NCBI GenBank assembly: GCA_013791955.1
Contig: VMSW01000007.1
Span: 310,001-374,000 of the forward strand
DNA length: 64,000 nucleotides
Reading direction: 5' to 3'
DNA from: Propionicimonas sp.
GTDB taxonomy: Bacteria > Actinomycetota > Actinomycetes > Propionibacteriales > Propionibacteriaceae
Positions 36,473 through 46,579 of this stretch are shown piece by piece. The notes beneath the pieces are model-generated. The model was not told the origin of the DNA. It ran no database searches and saw only the letters and a list, made by a program, of their open reading frames with translations. The position numbers and the translations under genes are program-made. Numbering within the stretch: position 1 is the first letter of the stretch; every line of letters begins with the position of its first letter.

Positions 36473-38236
36473 CTACTCGGCGTCGACGATCTCGCACAGC
36501 TCCTGGCCGGAGGTGACGGTATCGCCAGCCTTGGCGGCCAGGCCCTTGATGACGCCACTGCGGTGGGCGTTGATGGGCTGTTCCATCTTCATGGCTTCCA
36601 GCACGACGATGAGGTCGCCTTCAGTGACTGCATCGCCTTCGACTACACCCACCTTGACGATGGTGCCCTGCATGGGGGCTTCCAGCGCGTTGGACGAGGA
36701 CGCCTTGGCCTTCGCGCCACCAGTGCTGCGCCGGGTCGGACGCTTCACGTTGGCCGCCTTGGCCATCGGGGCCGACAGCGTATTGGGCAGCTTCACCTCG
36801 ACTCGGCGACCGTTCACCTCGACCACATAGGTGGTGGCCTCGACCGGGTCGGATTCACCCATCGTGCCGGTGTAGGGCTCGATGGTGTTTTCGAACTCGG
36901 TCTCGATCCAGCGGGTGTGGATGTCGAAGCCAGTTGCGGAACCAACGAAAGCCGGCTCGCTCAGCACCGCCTTGTGGAACGGAATCACCGAAGGCATGCC
37001 TTCGAGGGTGGTCTCACTCAGGGCGCGCTTGGCCCGAGCGATCGCCTGATCGCGGTCCGCGCCGGTGACGATCACCTTGGCAACCAGCGAGTCGAACGAA
37101 CCGGGCACGGCCATCCCGGTGAGGTAGCCCTCATCTACGCGGACGCCAGGGCCGGTCGGGGCGTGCCAGGCGGTCACGGTGCCAGGTGCTGGCATGAAGT
37201 TGCGGCCAGCGTCCTCGGCATTGATCCGGAACTCGATGGAGTGGCCGCGGATCTCCGGATCGCCAAAACCGAGTTCCTCGCCCTCGGCGATGCGGAACAT
37301 TTGGCGCACCAGATCAAGACCAGTGACCTCTTCGGAGACCGGGTGCTCCACCTGGAGGCGGGTGTTGACCTCGAGGAAGGAGATGGTGCCGTCCTGGCCG
37401 ATCAGGAACTCACAGGTGCCAGCACCGACGTAGCCAGCCTCTTTGAGGATCGCCTTGCTGGAGGCATATAGCCGTTCGAGCTGATCTGGAGTGACGAACG
37501 GCGCCGGGGCCTCCTCCACCAGCTTCTGATGGCGGCGCTGCAGCGAGCAATCGCGGGTGGAAACCACCACGACATTGCCGTGGGTATCGGCCAGGCACTG
37601 GGTCTCGACGTGACGGGGACGATCCAGGTAGCGCTCCACGAAACATTCGCCCCGGCCGAAGGCGGTGACGGCCTCACGGGTGGCCGACTCGAACAGCTCT
37701 GGCACTTCTTCAAGAGTGCGGGCCACCTTCAGGCCGCGACCGCCGCCGCCGAAGGCGGCCTTAATCGCGATCGGCAGGCCGTGCTCCTTGGCGAAAGCGA
37801 CCACCTCGTCGGCGTTTGCGACCGGATCAGCAGTGCCGGGCACCAGCGGCGCGCCGACCTTCTGGGCAATGTGGCGAGCCTTCACCTTGTCGCCCAAGGC
37901 GTCGATAGCGGCCGGCGGGGGACCGATCCAGATCAACCCGGCGTCAATGACGGCCTGGGCGAAGCCGGCGTTCTCAGCGAGGAAGCCGTATCCGGGGTGA
38001 ATGGCATCGGCACCAGCTCGGGCGGCGACGTCGAGGATCTTGGCCACGTCGAGGTAGGTCTCTGCTGGCGTCATGCCGTTGAGCGCGAAAGCCTCGTCAG
38101 CGAGCTTCACGAACAGCGAGTCCGCATCCGGATCGGCATAGATAGCCACGCTGCCGATGCCGGCATCGGCAGCGGCGCGGATCACCCGGACGGCGATCTC
38201 TCCGCGGTTAGCTACCAGCACTTTGGTGATCGGCAT
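36473..38236 (-). CDS. Acetyl/propionyl-CoA carboxylase alpha subunit (biotin carboxylase + BCCP)
   Basis: The 587-residue fusion has a biotin carboxylase with [17 protein letters not shown], the ATP loop [13 protein letters not shown] and the active-site [13 protein letters not shown] Lys/Ser/Ala linker leads to a biotin carrier domain with EAMKME (biotinylated K550). It would carboxylate its own biotin for transfer by the beta subunit at 44152-45738. The start follows GAGAGGAAACC. It stands alone, away from its beta partner. Confidence 0.93.
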   Translation of the reverse strand: MPITKVLVANRGEIAVRVIRAAADAGIGSVAIYADPDADSLFVKLADEAFALNGMTPAETYLDVAKILDVAARAGADAIHPGYGFLAENAGFAQAVIDAGLIWIGPPPAAIDALGDKVKARHIAQKVGAPLVPGTADPVANADEVVAFAKEHGLPIAIKAAFGGGGRGLKVARTLEEVPELFESATREAVTAFGRGECFVERYLDRPRHVETQCLADTHGNVVVVSTRDCSLQRRHQKLVEEAPAPFVTPDQLERLYASSKAILKEAGYVGAGTCEFLIGQDGTISFLEVNTRLQVEHPVSEEVTGLDLVRQMFRIAEGEELGFGDPEIRGHSIEFRINAEDAGRNFMPAPGTVTAWHAPTGPGVRVDEGYLTGMAVPGSFDSLVAKVIVTGADRDQAIARAKRALSETTLEGMPSVIPFHKAVLSEPAFVGSATGFDIHTRWIETEFENTIEPYTGTMGESDPVEATTYVVEVNGRRVEVKLPNTLSAPMAKAANVKRPTRRSTGGAKAKASSSNALEAPMQGTIVKVGVVEGDAVTEGDLIVVLEAMKMEQPINAHRSGVIKGLAAKAGDTVTSGQELCEIVDAE

Positions 38237-38492
38237 TGGTTTCCTCTCAAAAGGTCTGAGGCGACATCGCAGCGGAGTCTAGTGATTGAACAGTGGTGAG
38301 GGCACTACTTGGTGAACAGATTCCGTAGACGGACACTGTTCGGTCTTTGTTCGCTCAAACTTGGCTCCACTAGGAGCATCGTCTGCACCGGCGTGACAGG
38401 GGCACGGCAGTTCCGGCTACTGAGGGGGCACGCTAGCAGTTGGTTCGCGGTCGGTCCAAAGGCTGCGGGACGGGTGGGTGCATGCTTTGGGG

Positions 38493-39485
38493 GTGAACAA
38501 CTGTCGAAGCCGGGTCTGGCAGGACGGGGTTGAAGTCGCCCGCGACTTCCCGCTGGCGGAGTTGGACGGCTGGTTGGCCAAACCCGAGGCGCTGGTCTGG
38601 TTTGACCTAGGGGAGCCTGACCTGGCTGAACTGCGGGAGCTGGCCAGCGAGTTGCAGCTCGATCCGCTGGCCGTCGAAGACGCCGTCGAACCGATGGAGC
38701 GCCCGAAGGCCACCAGGCACGCCAACCACACCTTTCTCACCTGCTATTCGACCACCGCCGTGGAATCGGAGCAGGGTGGCGTCGAGTTGATGCTCGGCCG
38801 AATTTCGGCCTTCGTTTTGACGAATGCGTTGATCACGGTGCGCTCAGGTGAACTGGTCGATCTGGATCCGATCCTCACCCGCTGGCGCGAAGACGGGCTG
38901 TTGGTGCACGGGGTGGCGGCGCTGGTGCATGGCATGTTGGATGAGGTCGTCGATGGCCATTTCAACGCCATCACCACCTTCGATGAGGAACTCGATCGGT
39001 TGGAGGATCTGCTGTTCGACTCCTCGCGCAAACCCGCGGAGGTGCAGCAGCGGGTCTTTGGGTTACGCAAGGCGTTGGTGCAGTTGCGGCGGGTGGTGCT
39101 GCCGATGCGGGAGGTGGTGACCGCGGTCATGCGGTTCCGTGACGGCCGCACCCAGCCCCAAGCCGGGGAGTTGGACGGCTATTTCAACGATCTTTATGAC
39201 CACGCGATTCGGGCGGCGGAGTGGACCGAGAGCCTGCGCGACATGATCAGCGGAGTCTTCGAGGCCAATCTGAGCCTGCAGGACTCTCGGCTGAACGAGA
39301 TCATGAAGAAGCTGTCTGCTTGGGCCGCGATCATCGCGGTGCCGACCGCGGTCACCGGCTGGTTCGGCCAGAACATCCCCTTCCCGGGGTTCGGTGAACT
39401 GGGCGGGGTGGCTCAAAGCTCGCTGTTGATCCTGGTCGGCTCGGTGGGGTTGTACATCGTCTTCCGGCGGTTCGGCTGGCTCTGA
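38493..39485 (+). CDS. corA: CorA-family divalent cation transporter
   Basis: The 330-residue protein has a large cytoplasmic N-terminal domain with a long coiled helix and two C-terminal membrane helices. The pore motif, GMN in classical CorA, reads GQN (TGWFGQNIPFPGFG), a variant I recall as common in actinobacterial CorA-like proteins. The start is taken at GTG 38493 (VNNCRSRVWQDG); a GTG at 38478 is an alternative. CATGCT six bases upstream is a weak leaderless -10 candidate. Confidence 0.88.
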   Translation: MNNCRSRVWQDGVEVARDFPLAELDGWLAKPEALVWFDLGEPDLAELRELASELQLDPLAVEDAVEPMERPKATRHANHTFLTCYSTTAVESEQGGVELMLGRISAFVLTNALITVRSGELVDLDPILTRWREDGLLVHGVAALVHGMLDEVVDGHFNAITTFDEELDRLEDLLFDSSRKPAEVQQRVFGLRKALVQLRRVVLPMREVVTAVMRFRDGRTQPQAGELDGYFNDLYDHAIRAAEWTESLRDMISGVFEANLSLQDSRLNEIMKKLSAWAAIIAVPTAVTGWFGQNIPFPGFGELGGVAQSSLLILVGSVGLYIVFRRFGWL

Positions 39486-39515
39486 GCCAGCCAAACCGCT
39501 AGCGGGCCGCTGGCC

Positions 39516-39521
39516 TAGCAT
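39516..39521 (+). promoter_or_regulatory. -10 box TAGCAT, leaderless start
   Basis: TAGCAT, six bases, then the ATG at 39528. Confidence 0.5.
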
Positions 39522-39527
39522 GCAGCC

Positions 39528-40157
39528 ATGACCCTGTCCGAATCGCTGCTCGGCTTCACGCTGCTGGCCGCAGTAGTGGCCGTCACTCCGGGGCTGGACA
39601 CCGTCCTGGTATTGCGCCAGGCATTGCGCGGTGGCCGTCGTGAGGCCTTCGCTGCTGCCGCGGGCATCGGTCTGGGCGCCTTGCTGTGGGGCATCGGCGC
39701 GGCGGCCGGGGTGGCGGCATTGTTCCTTGCATCACAGTTGGCATACCAGGGGTTGCGCTGGGCTGGAGTGGCTTTCCTGACTTATCTGGCCTTCACCTAC
39801 CTGCGGGCGGCCTGGCGTGGCGAGGTTGCGGCCCGCGATCTGGGGGTTGGCGGCGTCGACACAGCGCGTGAGGCGTTCGTGCGCGGCCTGCTCACCGATT
39901 TGTTGAACCCGAAGATGGCGGTGTTCTACCTCACGGTGTTGCCGCTGTTCCTGCCTGCTGGCTGCCCGCCGGCTCTGGCCGGCGCCATGCTGGCCGCAGT
40001 ACACGTGTTGGTGGCATTCGTCTGGTTCACGGTGGTGATCCTTGGCGCGAATGCCGTGCGTGGCTTCCTGGCCAGTAGGCGTGGCACCCGATTCGTTGAC
40101 GGAACGGCCGGGGTGGCCATGCTGGGCTTCGGCGTTGCCCTGGGTTTGGAGCGTTAG
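39528..40157 (+). CDS. LysE/RhtB-family exporter
   Basis: The 209-residue protein has six hydrophobic segments and the family signature TPGLDTVLVLRQALRGGRREAFAAAAGIGLG. Family members export amino acids such as lysine, threonine or homoserine lactones. Substrate unknown. Confidence 0.88.
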   Translation: MTLSESLLGFTLLAAVVAVTPGLDTVLVLRQALRGGRREAFAAAAGIGLGALLWGIGAAAGVAALFLASQLAYQGLRWAGVAFLTYLAFTYLRAAWRGEVAARDLGVGGVDTAREAFVRGLLTDLLNPKMAVFYLTVLPLFLPAGCPPALAGAMLAAVHVLVAFVWFTVVILGANAVRGFLASRRGTRFVDGTAGVAMLGFGVALGLER

Positions 40158-40270
40158 CGGGCGGACACGGCCACGGCAATGGTCTGGCGACAGCCGTCGG
40201 AGCAGTCAGGCAGTTCGAGCAGTATCAGCGCCGCTAGTAGGGCCGTCATCGCAAAGATTCGTCTCTTCAT
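40154..40270 (-). CDS. Possible 38-residue membrane or secreted peptide
   Basis: A short frame from ATG 40270 reads as a basic start (MKRRIFAM), a hydrophobic stretch (TALLAALILLELP) and a tail with two cysteines (DCSDGC). AGGTGA lies just upstream as a ribosome site. It overlaps the LysE gene end by four bases. The signal-like shape is suggestive, but no homologue is known to me and it may be chance. Confidence 0.35.
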   Translation of the reverse strand: MKRRIFAMTALLAALILLELPDCSDGCRQTIAVAVSAR

Positions 40271-40403
40271 TGCTTCACCTGGGGTTTGGGTGCAAAGGGG
40301 TGTAGCTAGATTGTGCACCCAAATCCGCCAAAAGAGAACAGCGTTCGCACCAACTTGTTCAATGTCCGCCCCTCGACGCGGCCGCTGGTGTGAGTTTCGA
40401 GCC

Positions 40404-41312
40404 TCAGCCGAAGACGGCCACTGCCATCGGAATCGCCCACAGCACGGCGAAAACCTGGAGGGTGCGATCGGTTAGCACCACGTCCTCGGGCTCACCGGCT
40501 TGTCCTTGGTCGACCTTCATCGCGTACCTAAGTAGCGCGAGAGTGAAGGGGGCGATGGAGATCGCGCTCCAAGAGACGCCCAGCGGCTGCGGGCCGGGGA
40601 GTTCGAAGGCCCAAAGGCTGTAGGACATGATCACGATGGCGATCGAGATTGACCACACTTCGCGCAAGTAGGACTTGGTGTAGCGCTCCAGGCTGGCTCG
40701 AGTGCCAGCTTCGTTACCCAGCTCCTTGAGTTCGGAGTAGCGCTTGCCAGCCACCATGAACAACGAGCCGAACGAGGCCACCAGGAGGAACCACTGGCTC
40801 AAGTGGAGGTTGGACGCCACGCCGCCAGCCACCGCCCGCAGCAGGAATCCGGCCGCCACCATGGCCAGGTCGATGATCGGCTGATTCTTCAGGAAGAAGG
40901 AGTAGGCCACCTGAAGCACCCAATAGAAGGCGAGTACCGCGCCCAGCAGTGGCGCGACCCAGAAGCCGATGGTCAGCGCGGCGATCACGGTGATGACGGC
41001 CAGTACCCAGGCCACGGTGGGGGAGAGCTCGCCGGCGGCGATCGGTCGGAAGCGCTTCTTGGGGTGAAGCCGATCGGCCTCGACGTCGCGAACGTCGTTG
41101 ATCAGGTAAATCGAGGCGCTAACCAGGCTGAAGGCGAGAAAGGCCCACAGTGAAGGAATCAGCACCGCTGGGCTGAGTAGTTGGCCGGCGGCAACAGGTG
41201 CGGCCAGCACCAACACGTTCTTCACCCACTGCTTGGGGCGCATGGCCCGCAGCCAGGCGGGCAGTGCAGATTTAGTCGGTGGGATTTCGGCGATCTGATC
41301 GGTTTGAGCCAT
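40404..41312 (-). CDS. UbiA-family prenyltransferase (decaprenyl-phosphate phosphoribosyltransferase-like)
   Basis: The 302-residue membrane enzyme has the Asp-rich motif NDVRDVEADRLHPKKRFRPI and a second loop KRYSELKELG, close to mycobacterial Rv3806c, which makes decaprenylphosphoryl-5-phosphoribose. The acceptor lipid and donor here are inferred. The start is ATG 41312; upstream extension is spurious. Confidence 0.85.
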   Translation of the reverse strand: MAQTDQIAEIPPTKSALPAWLRAMRPKQWVKNVLVLAAPVAAGQLLSPAVLIPSLWAFLAFSLVSASIYLINDVRDVEADRLHPKKRFRPIAAGELSPTVAWVLAVITVIAALTIGFWVAPLLGAVLAFYWVLQVAYSFFLKNQPIIDLAMVAAGFLLRAVAGGVASNLHLSQWFLLVASFGSLFMVAGKRYSELKELGNEAGTRASLERYTKSYLREVWSISIAIVIMSYSLWAFELPGPQPLGVSWSAISIAPFTLALLRYAMKVDQGQAGEPEDVVLTDRTLQVFAVLWAIPMAVAVFG

Positions 41313-41377
41313 AGCGGGGAAAAGGTTACCCGAGTGTTGAAGGGCACTGGCCGGCGCCGGGCTGGGCCTGGGTGGTT

Positions 41378-41998
41378 TCATCGACCCCAGTCGCCTAGGG
41401 CGCCCTCTAGGGCGCCGAGCGCAGCATCGATCAGGGCGTGTCGCTCGTCGTCCGGGCAGCCGGAGTCGACCCAGTGCAGGCAGGCCTGATCCAGAAAGCC
41501 GAAGAATCCCCACAGGGCGAACTCGTGCCGGGCCCAGGTTGCTGGCCGCAGGAGCTGGCCGAGGCGGTCGACATAGGCGCTGCGGGCGCGGTGGCGCACC
41601 TCGAGTGCTTCGCGTGGCTCCTCGCCCCCACGCAGTGGGGTGGCCCAGCTGTCGGGGTGGCTGGCGACGTGATCGAGATAGACCAGCAGCGAGGTGCGGA
41701 CGCGATCCCGGGCTGGCACTCCTGGGCTGAGTTGGGCATCAGCTGCGCGTTGAGCTTCGACCAGGTCGGTGATGGCACCCTCGACGACAGTGGCGTAAAG
41801 GTTGGCCTTGCTGCCGAAGTAGTGGAAGACCAAGGCGGTTGAGGAGCCGGCTCGTTCGGCGATCTGGCCCACTGAGACTGCGGCATAGGCGGTGGTGGCG
41901 TAGAGGCTGCGGGCCGCGTCCAGGATCGCCTCTCGGCGTTCCTCCACGTCGAGGCGTAGGCGGGGGGAGCGAGCTGTGGGTGCGGTCACACTGGCCAT
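41378..41998 (-). CDS. TetR-family transcriptional regulator
   Basis: The 206-residue protein has an N-terminal TetR HTH (YAAVSVGQIAERAGSSTALVFHYFGSKANLY) and a ligand domain with the AcrR-like FLDQACLHWV. It is divergent from the GH13 gene, with a large palindrome between them that it probably binds. Confidence 0.9.
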   Translation of the reverse strand: MASVTAPTARSPRLRLDVEERREAILDAARSLYATTAYAAVSVGQIAERAGSSTALVFHYFGSKANLYATVVEGAITDLVEAQRAADAQLSPGVPARDRVRTSLLVYLDHVASHPDSWATPLRGGEEPREALEVRHRARSAYVDRLGQLLRPATWARHEFALWGFFGFLDQACLHWVDSGCPDDERHALIDAALGALEGALGDWGR

Positions 41999-42003
41999 CC
42001 TAC

Positions 42004-42030
42004 CCGTTATTGATCTATAGTCAGTAACGG
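42004..42030. promoter_or_regulatory. TetR operator candidate overlapping the GH13 promoter
   Basis: A 27-bp inverted repeat has half-sites CCGTTATTGA and TCAGTAACGG around a TATAG core. TATAGT (42016-42021) inside it can be the -10 of the plus-strand gene, so binding would block transcription. It also lies just ahead of the regulator's own start. Confidence 0.6.
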
Positions 42031-42058
42031 TATTGATTCAGAGTTAATAGGAGTGCTG

Positions 42059-43276
42059 GTGTCTCTTCTCGATCACGCGATCTGGTGGCACGTTTACCCG
42101 TTGGGGGCCTGTGGGGCCCCGATCCACGACGCCGAGCCCAGCCCGGCCCACCGGCTGGGCAGGTTGGAGTCCTGGCTTGACTACGCCATTGAGCTGGGTT
42201 GCTCTGGGTTGCTGCTCGGCCCGATCTTCGCTTCGGCCAGCCATGGCTACGACACCCTGGACTACTTCCGCATCGACCCGCGCCTTGGCGATGACGCCGA
42301 CTTCGACCACCTGGTGGCCGAGGCGAACAAGCGCGGGCTATCGATTATGGCCGACGGTGTCTTCAATCACGTCGCCATCGACAACGTGCTCGTCGCTCAG
42401 GCTGTCGCCGAAGGTGCGGGGCTGATCAGGCTCGAAGCCGGGCCCGAGGGGCCACGTCCGCGGGGCTGGGAAGGCCACGGGGACCTGGCCGAGCTCGACC
42501 ATGCCAATCCAGCGGTGGCTGACCTGGTGACCGAGGTCATGCTGCACTGGCTGCGCCGCGGCATCGCTGGGTGGCGCCTGGACGTGGCCTATGCCGTCCC
42601 GGCGGAGTTCTGGCATGAGGTGCTGGGCCGGGTCCGAGCGGAATTCCCGCAGGCGATCTTCCTCGGCGAGGTCATCCATGGCGACTACGTCGAGATCGCC
42701 ACTGCGGCCAGCCTGGACTCGGTGACCCAATATGAGTTGTGGAAGGCCATCTGGAGTTCGCTGACCGATCAGAACCTGTGGGAGTTGGCCTGGGGGCTGG
42801 AACGCCACCAGCAGTTCTCCGCCGAACTGGTCACCCAGACCTTCGTCGGCAATCACGATGTGGCCAGGATCGCCACGCTGGTGGGGGATGGCGGGGCAGC
42901 GTTGGCCGCGCTGATCCTGCTCACCTTGCCTGGGATGCCCAGCATCTACTACGGCGATGAGCAGGGCTTCCGGGGAGCGAAAGGCGAGGGCTTCCATGCC
43001 GATGACCAACTCCGTCCGCCGCTCCCGGCCAGCCCGACCGAACTCGCCCCGGACGGTTGGTGGCTCTACCGGCATCACCAGGATCTGATTGGGCTGCGGC
43101 GCCGCAACCCCTGGATCACCCGAGGCGAGGTTGAGGTGGTGGCCAAGGAGAACACCTCGATCACCTATCGGGTCACCGGTAGCGGCCAGTCGCTGGAAGT
43201 GGTGCTCTGGCTGGAACCAGAGCCGAGGGCCGCAATCAGCGTGAATGGCGCACCGGCCTACCAGTGGCCGCGCTGA
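42059..43276 (+). CDS. GH13 alpha-amylase-family enzyme
   Basis: The 405-residue glycoside hydrolase family 13 protein has nucleophile D175 in GWRLDVAYAV, acid/base E204 in FLGEVIHG and transition-state D267 in VGNHDVAR. It has no signal peptide, so it acts in the cytoplasm on oligosaccharides such as maltodextrins or glycogen pieces; the exact specificity is not readable. GTG 42059 has AGGAG five bases upstream; a GTG six bases earlier is less likely. Probably controlled by the adjacent TetR protein. Confidence 0.9.
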   Translation: MSLLDHAIWWHVYPLGACGAPIHDAEPSPAHRLGRLESWLDYAIELGCSGLLLGPIFASASHGYDTLDYFRIDPRLGDDADFDHLVAEANKRGLSIMADGVFNHVAIDNVLVAQAVAEGAGLIRLEAGPEGPRPRGWEGHGDLAELDHANPAVADLVTEVMLHWLRRGIAGWRLDVAYAVPAEFWHEVLGRVRAEFPQAIFLGEVIHGDYVEIATAASLDSVTQYELWKAIWSSLTDQNLWELAWGLERHQQFSAELVTQTFVGNHDVARIATLVGDGGAALAALILLTLPGMPSIYYGDEQGFRGAKGEGFHADDQLRPPLPASPTELAPDGWWLYRHHQDLIGLRRRNPWITRGEVEVVAKENTSITYRVTGSGQSLEVVLWLEPEPRAAISVNGAPAYQWPR

Positions 43277-43292
43277 CGCTGGTCGCTCAGTG

Positions 43293-43931
43293 CTAGTTGG
43301 TGGCCGGTTGCCACATCGTGTGCCAAGGGACGCCGTGCTCGGCGAACATCCGCCTCAATAGGGGCAGGCTGATGCCCACCACATTGTGCGGATCGCCGCA
43401 CATGGTGGTCACATACGCTCCACCCAAACCGTCAATGGTGAAGGCGCCGGCTACCCGCAGCGGTTCGCCGCTGGCCACGTAGGCTTCGATCTCGGCGTCG
43501 TCGATGTTGGCGAAGACCACTTCGGTGGTCGCTACCGCCGAGGTGGCATCTGGTTGGCCGCCGATCCGCGAGACCACATGGTGGCCGGTGTGCAGCCGGG
43601 CGGTGCGGCCGCGCATTCGCCGCCAGCGCTCAATCGCCGCAGCGCCATCAACGGGTTTTCCCATGGGCTCACCGTCCAACTCCAGGAGCGAATCACAGGC
43701 CACAACCAGCACGTCCTCGGTGCCACCGAGTCCTTCGAAGACCGCGCTGGCCTTGGCTTTGGCCAAGGTCGCCACCAACCCGATCACGTCGGTCGCGGTG
43801 AACGCGTCCTCATCAAGATCGGAGACGATCACCTCCGGGTTTAGCCCGGCGGCGGTGAGGGTGGCGAATCGGGCTGGCGAAGCGGAGGCCAAGATCAGCC
43901 GGGGCGGCTGGCTGGTCACGCCCGCAGTCAC
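43293..43931 (-). CDS. Maf-like nucleotide pyrophosphatase
   Basis: The 212-residue Maf/HAM1-fold protein has the N-terminal LILASASPARFATL signature and the VACDSLLELDGEPMGKP active-site region. Family members hydrolyse dTTP/UTP or modified nucleotides. The GTG overlaps the epsilon-subunit stop. The accD-accE-maf order is common in actinobacteria. Confidence 0.9.
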   Translation of the reverse strand: MTAGVTSQPPRLILASASPARFATLTAAGLNPEVIVSDLDEDAFTATDVIGLVATLAKAKASAVFEGLGGTEDVLVVACDSLLELDGEPMGKPVDGAAAIERWRRMRGRTARLHTGHHVVSRIGGQPDATSAVATTEVVFANIDDAEIEAYVASGEPLRVAGAFTIDGLGGAYVTTMCGDPHNVVGISLPLLRRMFAEHGVPWHTMWQPATN

Positions 43932-44155
43932 CGGCGGAAGGTGCTACGCCAAGCCTCTCGGCCAGGAAGCGCCGGGTTGCGAACCGTGTGCCAGTAGGAA
44001 CGCCAGCCCCCGGCCACCGTCCCGGTGTAGGGAGCGTGCGGGGAGGGACGGCCACGCCGAGCTGCCACCACCACCGCGGTGACGGCAGCTAGTTCTTCAT
44101 CGGTGGGATCCCCGGAGACGACCTGGAGCACCTGTTCGGGCTGGGTGCCGCTCAC
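43928..44155 (-). CDS. accE: Acyl-CoA carboxylase epsilon subunit
   Basis: The 75-residue protein has the epsilon pattern: a short N-terminal [18 protein letters not shown] segment and a C-terminal [20 protein letters not shown] tail. In actinobacteria it binds the beta subunit and raises carboxylase activity. GTG start overlaps the beta-subunit stop. Confidence 0.88.
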   Translation of the reverse strand: MSGTQPEQVLQVVSGDPTDEELAAVTAVVVAARRGRPSPHAPYTGTVAGGWRSYWHTVRNPALPGREAWRSTFRR

Positions 44156-45738
44156 AGCGGGATGTTCCCATGCTTCTTGGGCGGCAATTGCTGGCGCTTG
44201 GTGCGCAGCAGTCGCAGCACGCGAATCACCTGAGCCCGGGTGTCGTGGGGGTAGATGACCTTGTCGATGTAGCCGCGCTCGGCCGCAACGTAGGGGTTGG
44301 CCAGCGTGTCGTTGTACTCGTCGATCAGCTCGGTGCGACGGGTGGTCGGGTCGTCAGCATCGGCCAGGTCCTTGCGGTAAAGGATGTTCACCGCTCCCTC
44401 GGCACCCATGACGGCGATTTGAGCGGTCGGCCAGGCCAGGTTCACATCCGCGCCCAGCGGCTTGGAACCCATCACGCAGTACGCGCCGCCGTAGGCCTTG
44501 CGGGTGATCACGGTCAACAGCGGCACGGTGGCTTCGGCGTAGGCGTAAATGATCTTCGCGCCCCGGTGAATGATGCCGTCCCACTCCTGATCGGTACCGG
44601 GCAGGAAGCCGGGCACGTCCACGAAGGTGAGCACTGGAATGTTGAACGCGTCACAGGTGCGGACGAAGCGAGCGGCCTTTTCCGACGCCTTGATGTCCAG
44701 ACAGCCGGCGTAAACCATTGGCTGATTGGCCACGACACCGATCGAGCGGCCCTCAACCCGGCCGAAGCCGCAGATGATGTTCGGCGCGTACAGGCCGTGA
44801 ACTTCGAGGAAGTCGTCGTCGTCCAGGACGCGCTTGATGACCTCGTGCATGTCGTAGGGCTGGTTCGCGCCGTCGGGAATGACGGTGTCCAGCGCCAAGT
44901 CGTGCTCGGTGATGGTGAGGTCCACTTCCTCCTCCTCGAAGACCGGCGGGTCTTCGAGGTTGTTCTGTGGCAGGAAGGTGATCAGCTGGCGGACGTACTC
45001 AAGGGCGTCGTTCTCGTCAGCGGCCAGGTAGTGGGAGTTGCCCGACTTGGTCGAGTGGGTCCGGCCACCACCGAGCTCCTCCATGGTCACGTCCTCGCCG
45101 GTGACGGTCTTGATGACCGCCGGGCCGGTGATGAACATCTGCGAGGTCTGGTCGACCATCACCACGAAGTCAGTCAGAGCTGGGGAGTAAACATGGCCAC
45201 CGGCCGCAGCACCCATGATCAGCGAGATCTGCGGGATCACGCCGGAGGCAAGGGTGTTGCGACGGAAAATCTTGGCGTAGAGGTCCAGCGAGACGACGCC
45301 CTCCTGGATTCGCGCGCCGCCGCCTTCGTTGATGCCGATGATCGGGCACCCGGTCTTGATGGCGAAGTCGAGGATCTTGACGATCTTCTCGCCGTACACC
45401 TCGCCCAGCGCGCCACCGAACAGGGTTACGTCCTGGCTAAAGACACACACCGGGCGACCGTGGATCGAGCCGACGCCGGTGATGACGCCATCGGTGTAGG
45501 GCCGCTTGGCCTCCATCCCAAAGGCGGTGCTGCGATGGCGGGAGAACTCGTCGAATTCGGTGAAGGTCCCCTCGTCCAAGAGTGCGAGGACGCGCTCGCG
45601 GGCAGTCATCTTGCCTTGCGCGTGCACCTTCTCGATTGCGGCGGGCGCGGCTGGGTTTTTGGCCTGCTCGATTCGTTCGCCGAGGTCGGCGATCTTGCCC
45701 CTAGTCGTATGTATGTCCGGCTGCATGGGGGGAACCAT
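44152..45738 (-). CDS. Acyl-CoA (propionyl-CoA) carboxylase beta subunit
   Basis: The 528-residue carboxyltransferase transfers CO2 from biotin to acyl-CoA. It has the two oxyanion glycine pairs ([15 protein letters not shown] [11 protein letters not shown] and [13 protein letters not shown]) and [14 protein letters not shown]. Closest in feel to AccD5/PccB. With the mutA-mutB genes, propionyl-CoA to succinyl-CoA conversion is covered except for the epimerase. The ATG at 45738 or the one at 45726 could be the start. Confidence 0.93.
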   Translation of the reverse strand: MVPPMQPDIHTTRGKIADLGERIEQAKNPAAPAAIEKVHAQGKMTARERVLALLDEGTFTEFDEFSRHRSTAFGMEAKRPYTDGVITGVGSIHGRPVCVFSQDVTLFGGALGEVYGEKIVKILDFAIKTGCPIIGINEGGGARIQEGVVSLDLYAKIFRRNTLASGVIPQISLIMGAAAGGHVYSPALTDFVVMVDQTSQMFITGPAVIKTVTGEDVTMEELGGGRTHSTKSGNSHYLAADENDALEYVRQLITFLPQNNLEDPPVFEEEEVDLTITEHDLALDTVIPDGANQPYDMHEVIKRVLDDDDFLEVHGLYAPNIICGFGRVEGRSIGVVANQPMVYAGCLDIKASEKAARFVRTCDAFNIPVLTFVDVPGFLPGTDQEWDGIIHRGAKIIYAYAEATVPLLTVITRKAYGGAYCVMGSKPLGADVNLAWPTAQIAVMGAEGAVNILYRKDLADADDPTTRRTELIDEYNDTLANPYVAAERGYIDKVIYPHDTRAQVIRVLRLLRTKRQQLPPKKHGNIPL

Positions 45739-45762
45739 AGCGGGCAGTTGGGGTAAACGTCA

Positions 45763-45768
45763 TAGGGT
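45763..45768 (+). promoter_or_regulatory. -10 box TAGGGT, leaderless start of birA
   Basis: TAGGGT, six bases, then GTG at 45775. Confidence 0.5.
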
Positions 45769-45774
45769 CGGGGG

Positions 45775-46551
45775 GTGAATTCCACCTTGGGAACGGAATG
45801 GACCGCTGTGGCCGTGGCTCGATTGGGTCCGCCGTGGGTAGCTGTCCGGCGGGTCGCGAGCACCGGATCAACCAATGCCGACCTGGCCGCCCAGGCCCGC
45901 GCCGGGGCCCCAAGTGGCACGGTGCTGGTGGCCGATCACCAGGCCAGTGGGCGGGGTCGATTGGACCGTTCCTGGACGGCGCCGGCCGGGGCGTCGCTGG
46001 CGATCTCGGTGTTGTTGCGGCCGCCTGCCCATACTCCTCCCGAGCGTTGGCTCTGGCTGCCGTTGGTGGCCGGGCTGGCGGTGGCTGATGCGCTGAAGCA
46101 AGCCGGGGCTGCAGCTGAGTTGAAGTGGCCCAACGACGTCCTGGTCGAGGGACGCAAGATCTGTGGCATCCTCGCTGAGCGGATCGCTGGTGATGATCCG
46201 GCGGTGGTGATCGGTATGGGCATCAATACCGGGCTGTCAGCAGACCAGTTGCCGGTGCCGAGCGCCACCTCGCTGCGGCTGGCCGGGGTGCAGATCGCCG
46301 ATGAGGACCTGATCGGCTTGGTGCTGGGTTCGCTGGGTGGTTGGTATCGACGCTGGCTGGCAGGGGTTGACCTCAGCGACGAACTCAGCGATCGCTGCGG
46401 CACTATCGGGCGTCCGGTGCGGGTGGAGCTGAGTGGTACCGAGTCGGTTCTCGGCGAGGCAATCGGTATCGATGCCGACGGCAGGCTGTTGGTGCGCACC
46501 GCTGCTGGTGTTCGACGATTCGCCGCCGGTGATGTGATTCATCTGCGCTGA
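45775..46551 (+). CDS. birA: Biotin-[acetyl-CoA carboxylase] ligase
   Basis: The 258-residue class I biotin ligase attaches biotin to carrier lysines such as K550 of the carboxylase. It shows STGSTNADL, the biotin loop GRGRLDRSW, KWPNDV and a small C-terminal SH3-like domain. It has no N-terminal HTH, so it is not a repressor. It is divergent from the carboxylase beta gene. Confidence 0.94.
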   Translation: MNSTLGTEWTAVAVARLGPPWVAVRRVASTGSTNADLAAQARAGAPSGTVLVADHQASGRGRLDRSWTAPAGASLAISVLLRPPAHTPPERWLWLPLVAGLAVADALKQAGAAAELKWPNDVLVEGRKICGILAERIAGDDPAVVIGMGINTGLSADQLPVPSATSLRLAGVQIADEDLIGLVLGSLGGWYRRWLAGVDLSDELSDRCGTIGRPVRVELSGTESVLGEAIGIDADGRLLVRTAAGVRRFAAGDVIHLR

Positions 46552-46579
46552 GCCAACGCTGGTGTGCCACGATTGGCAC

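Noticed and set aside
39330..39420. CorA GMN to GQN as a novel loss of function
   Set aside because: GQN is a variant I recall as frequent in actinobacterial CorA-like proteins, so it is not unusual enough to report.
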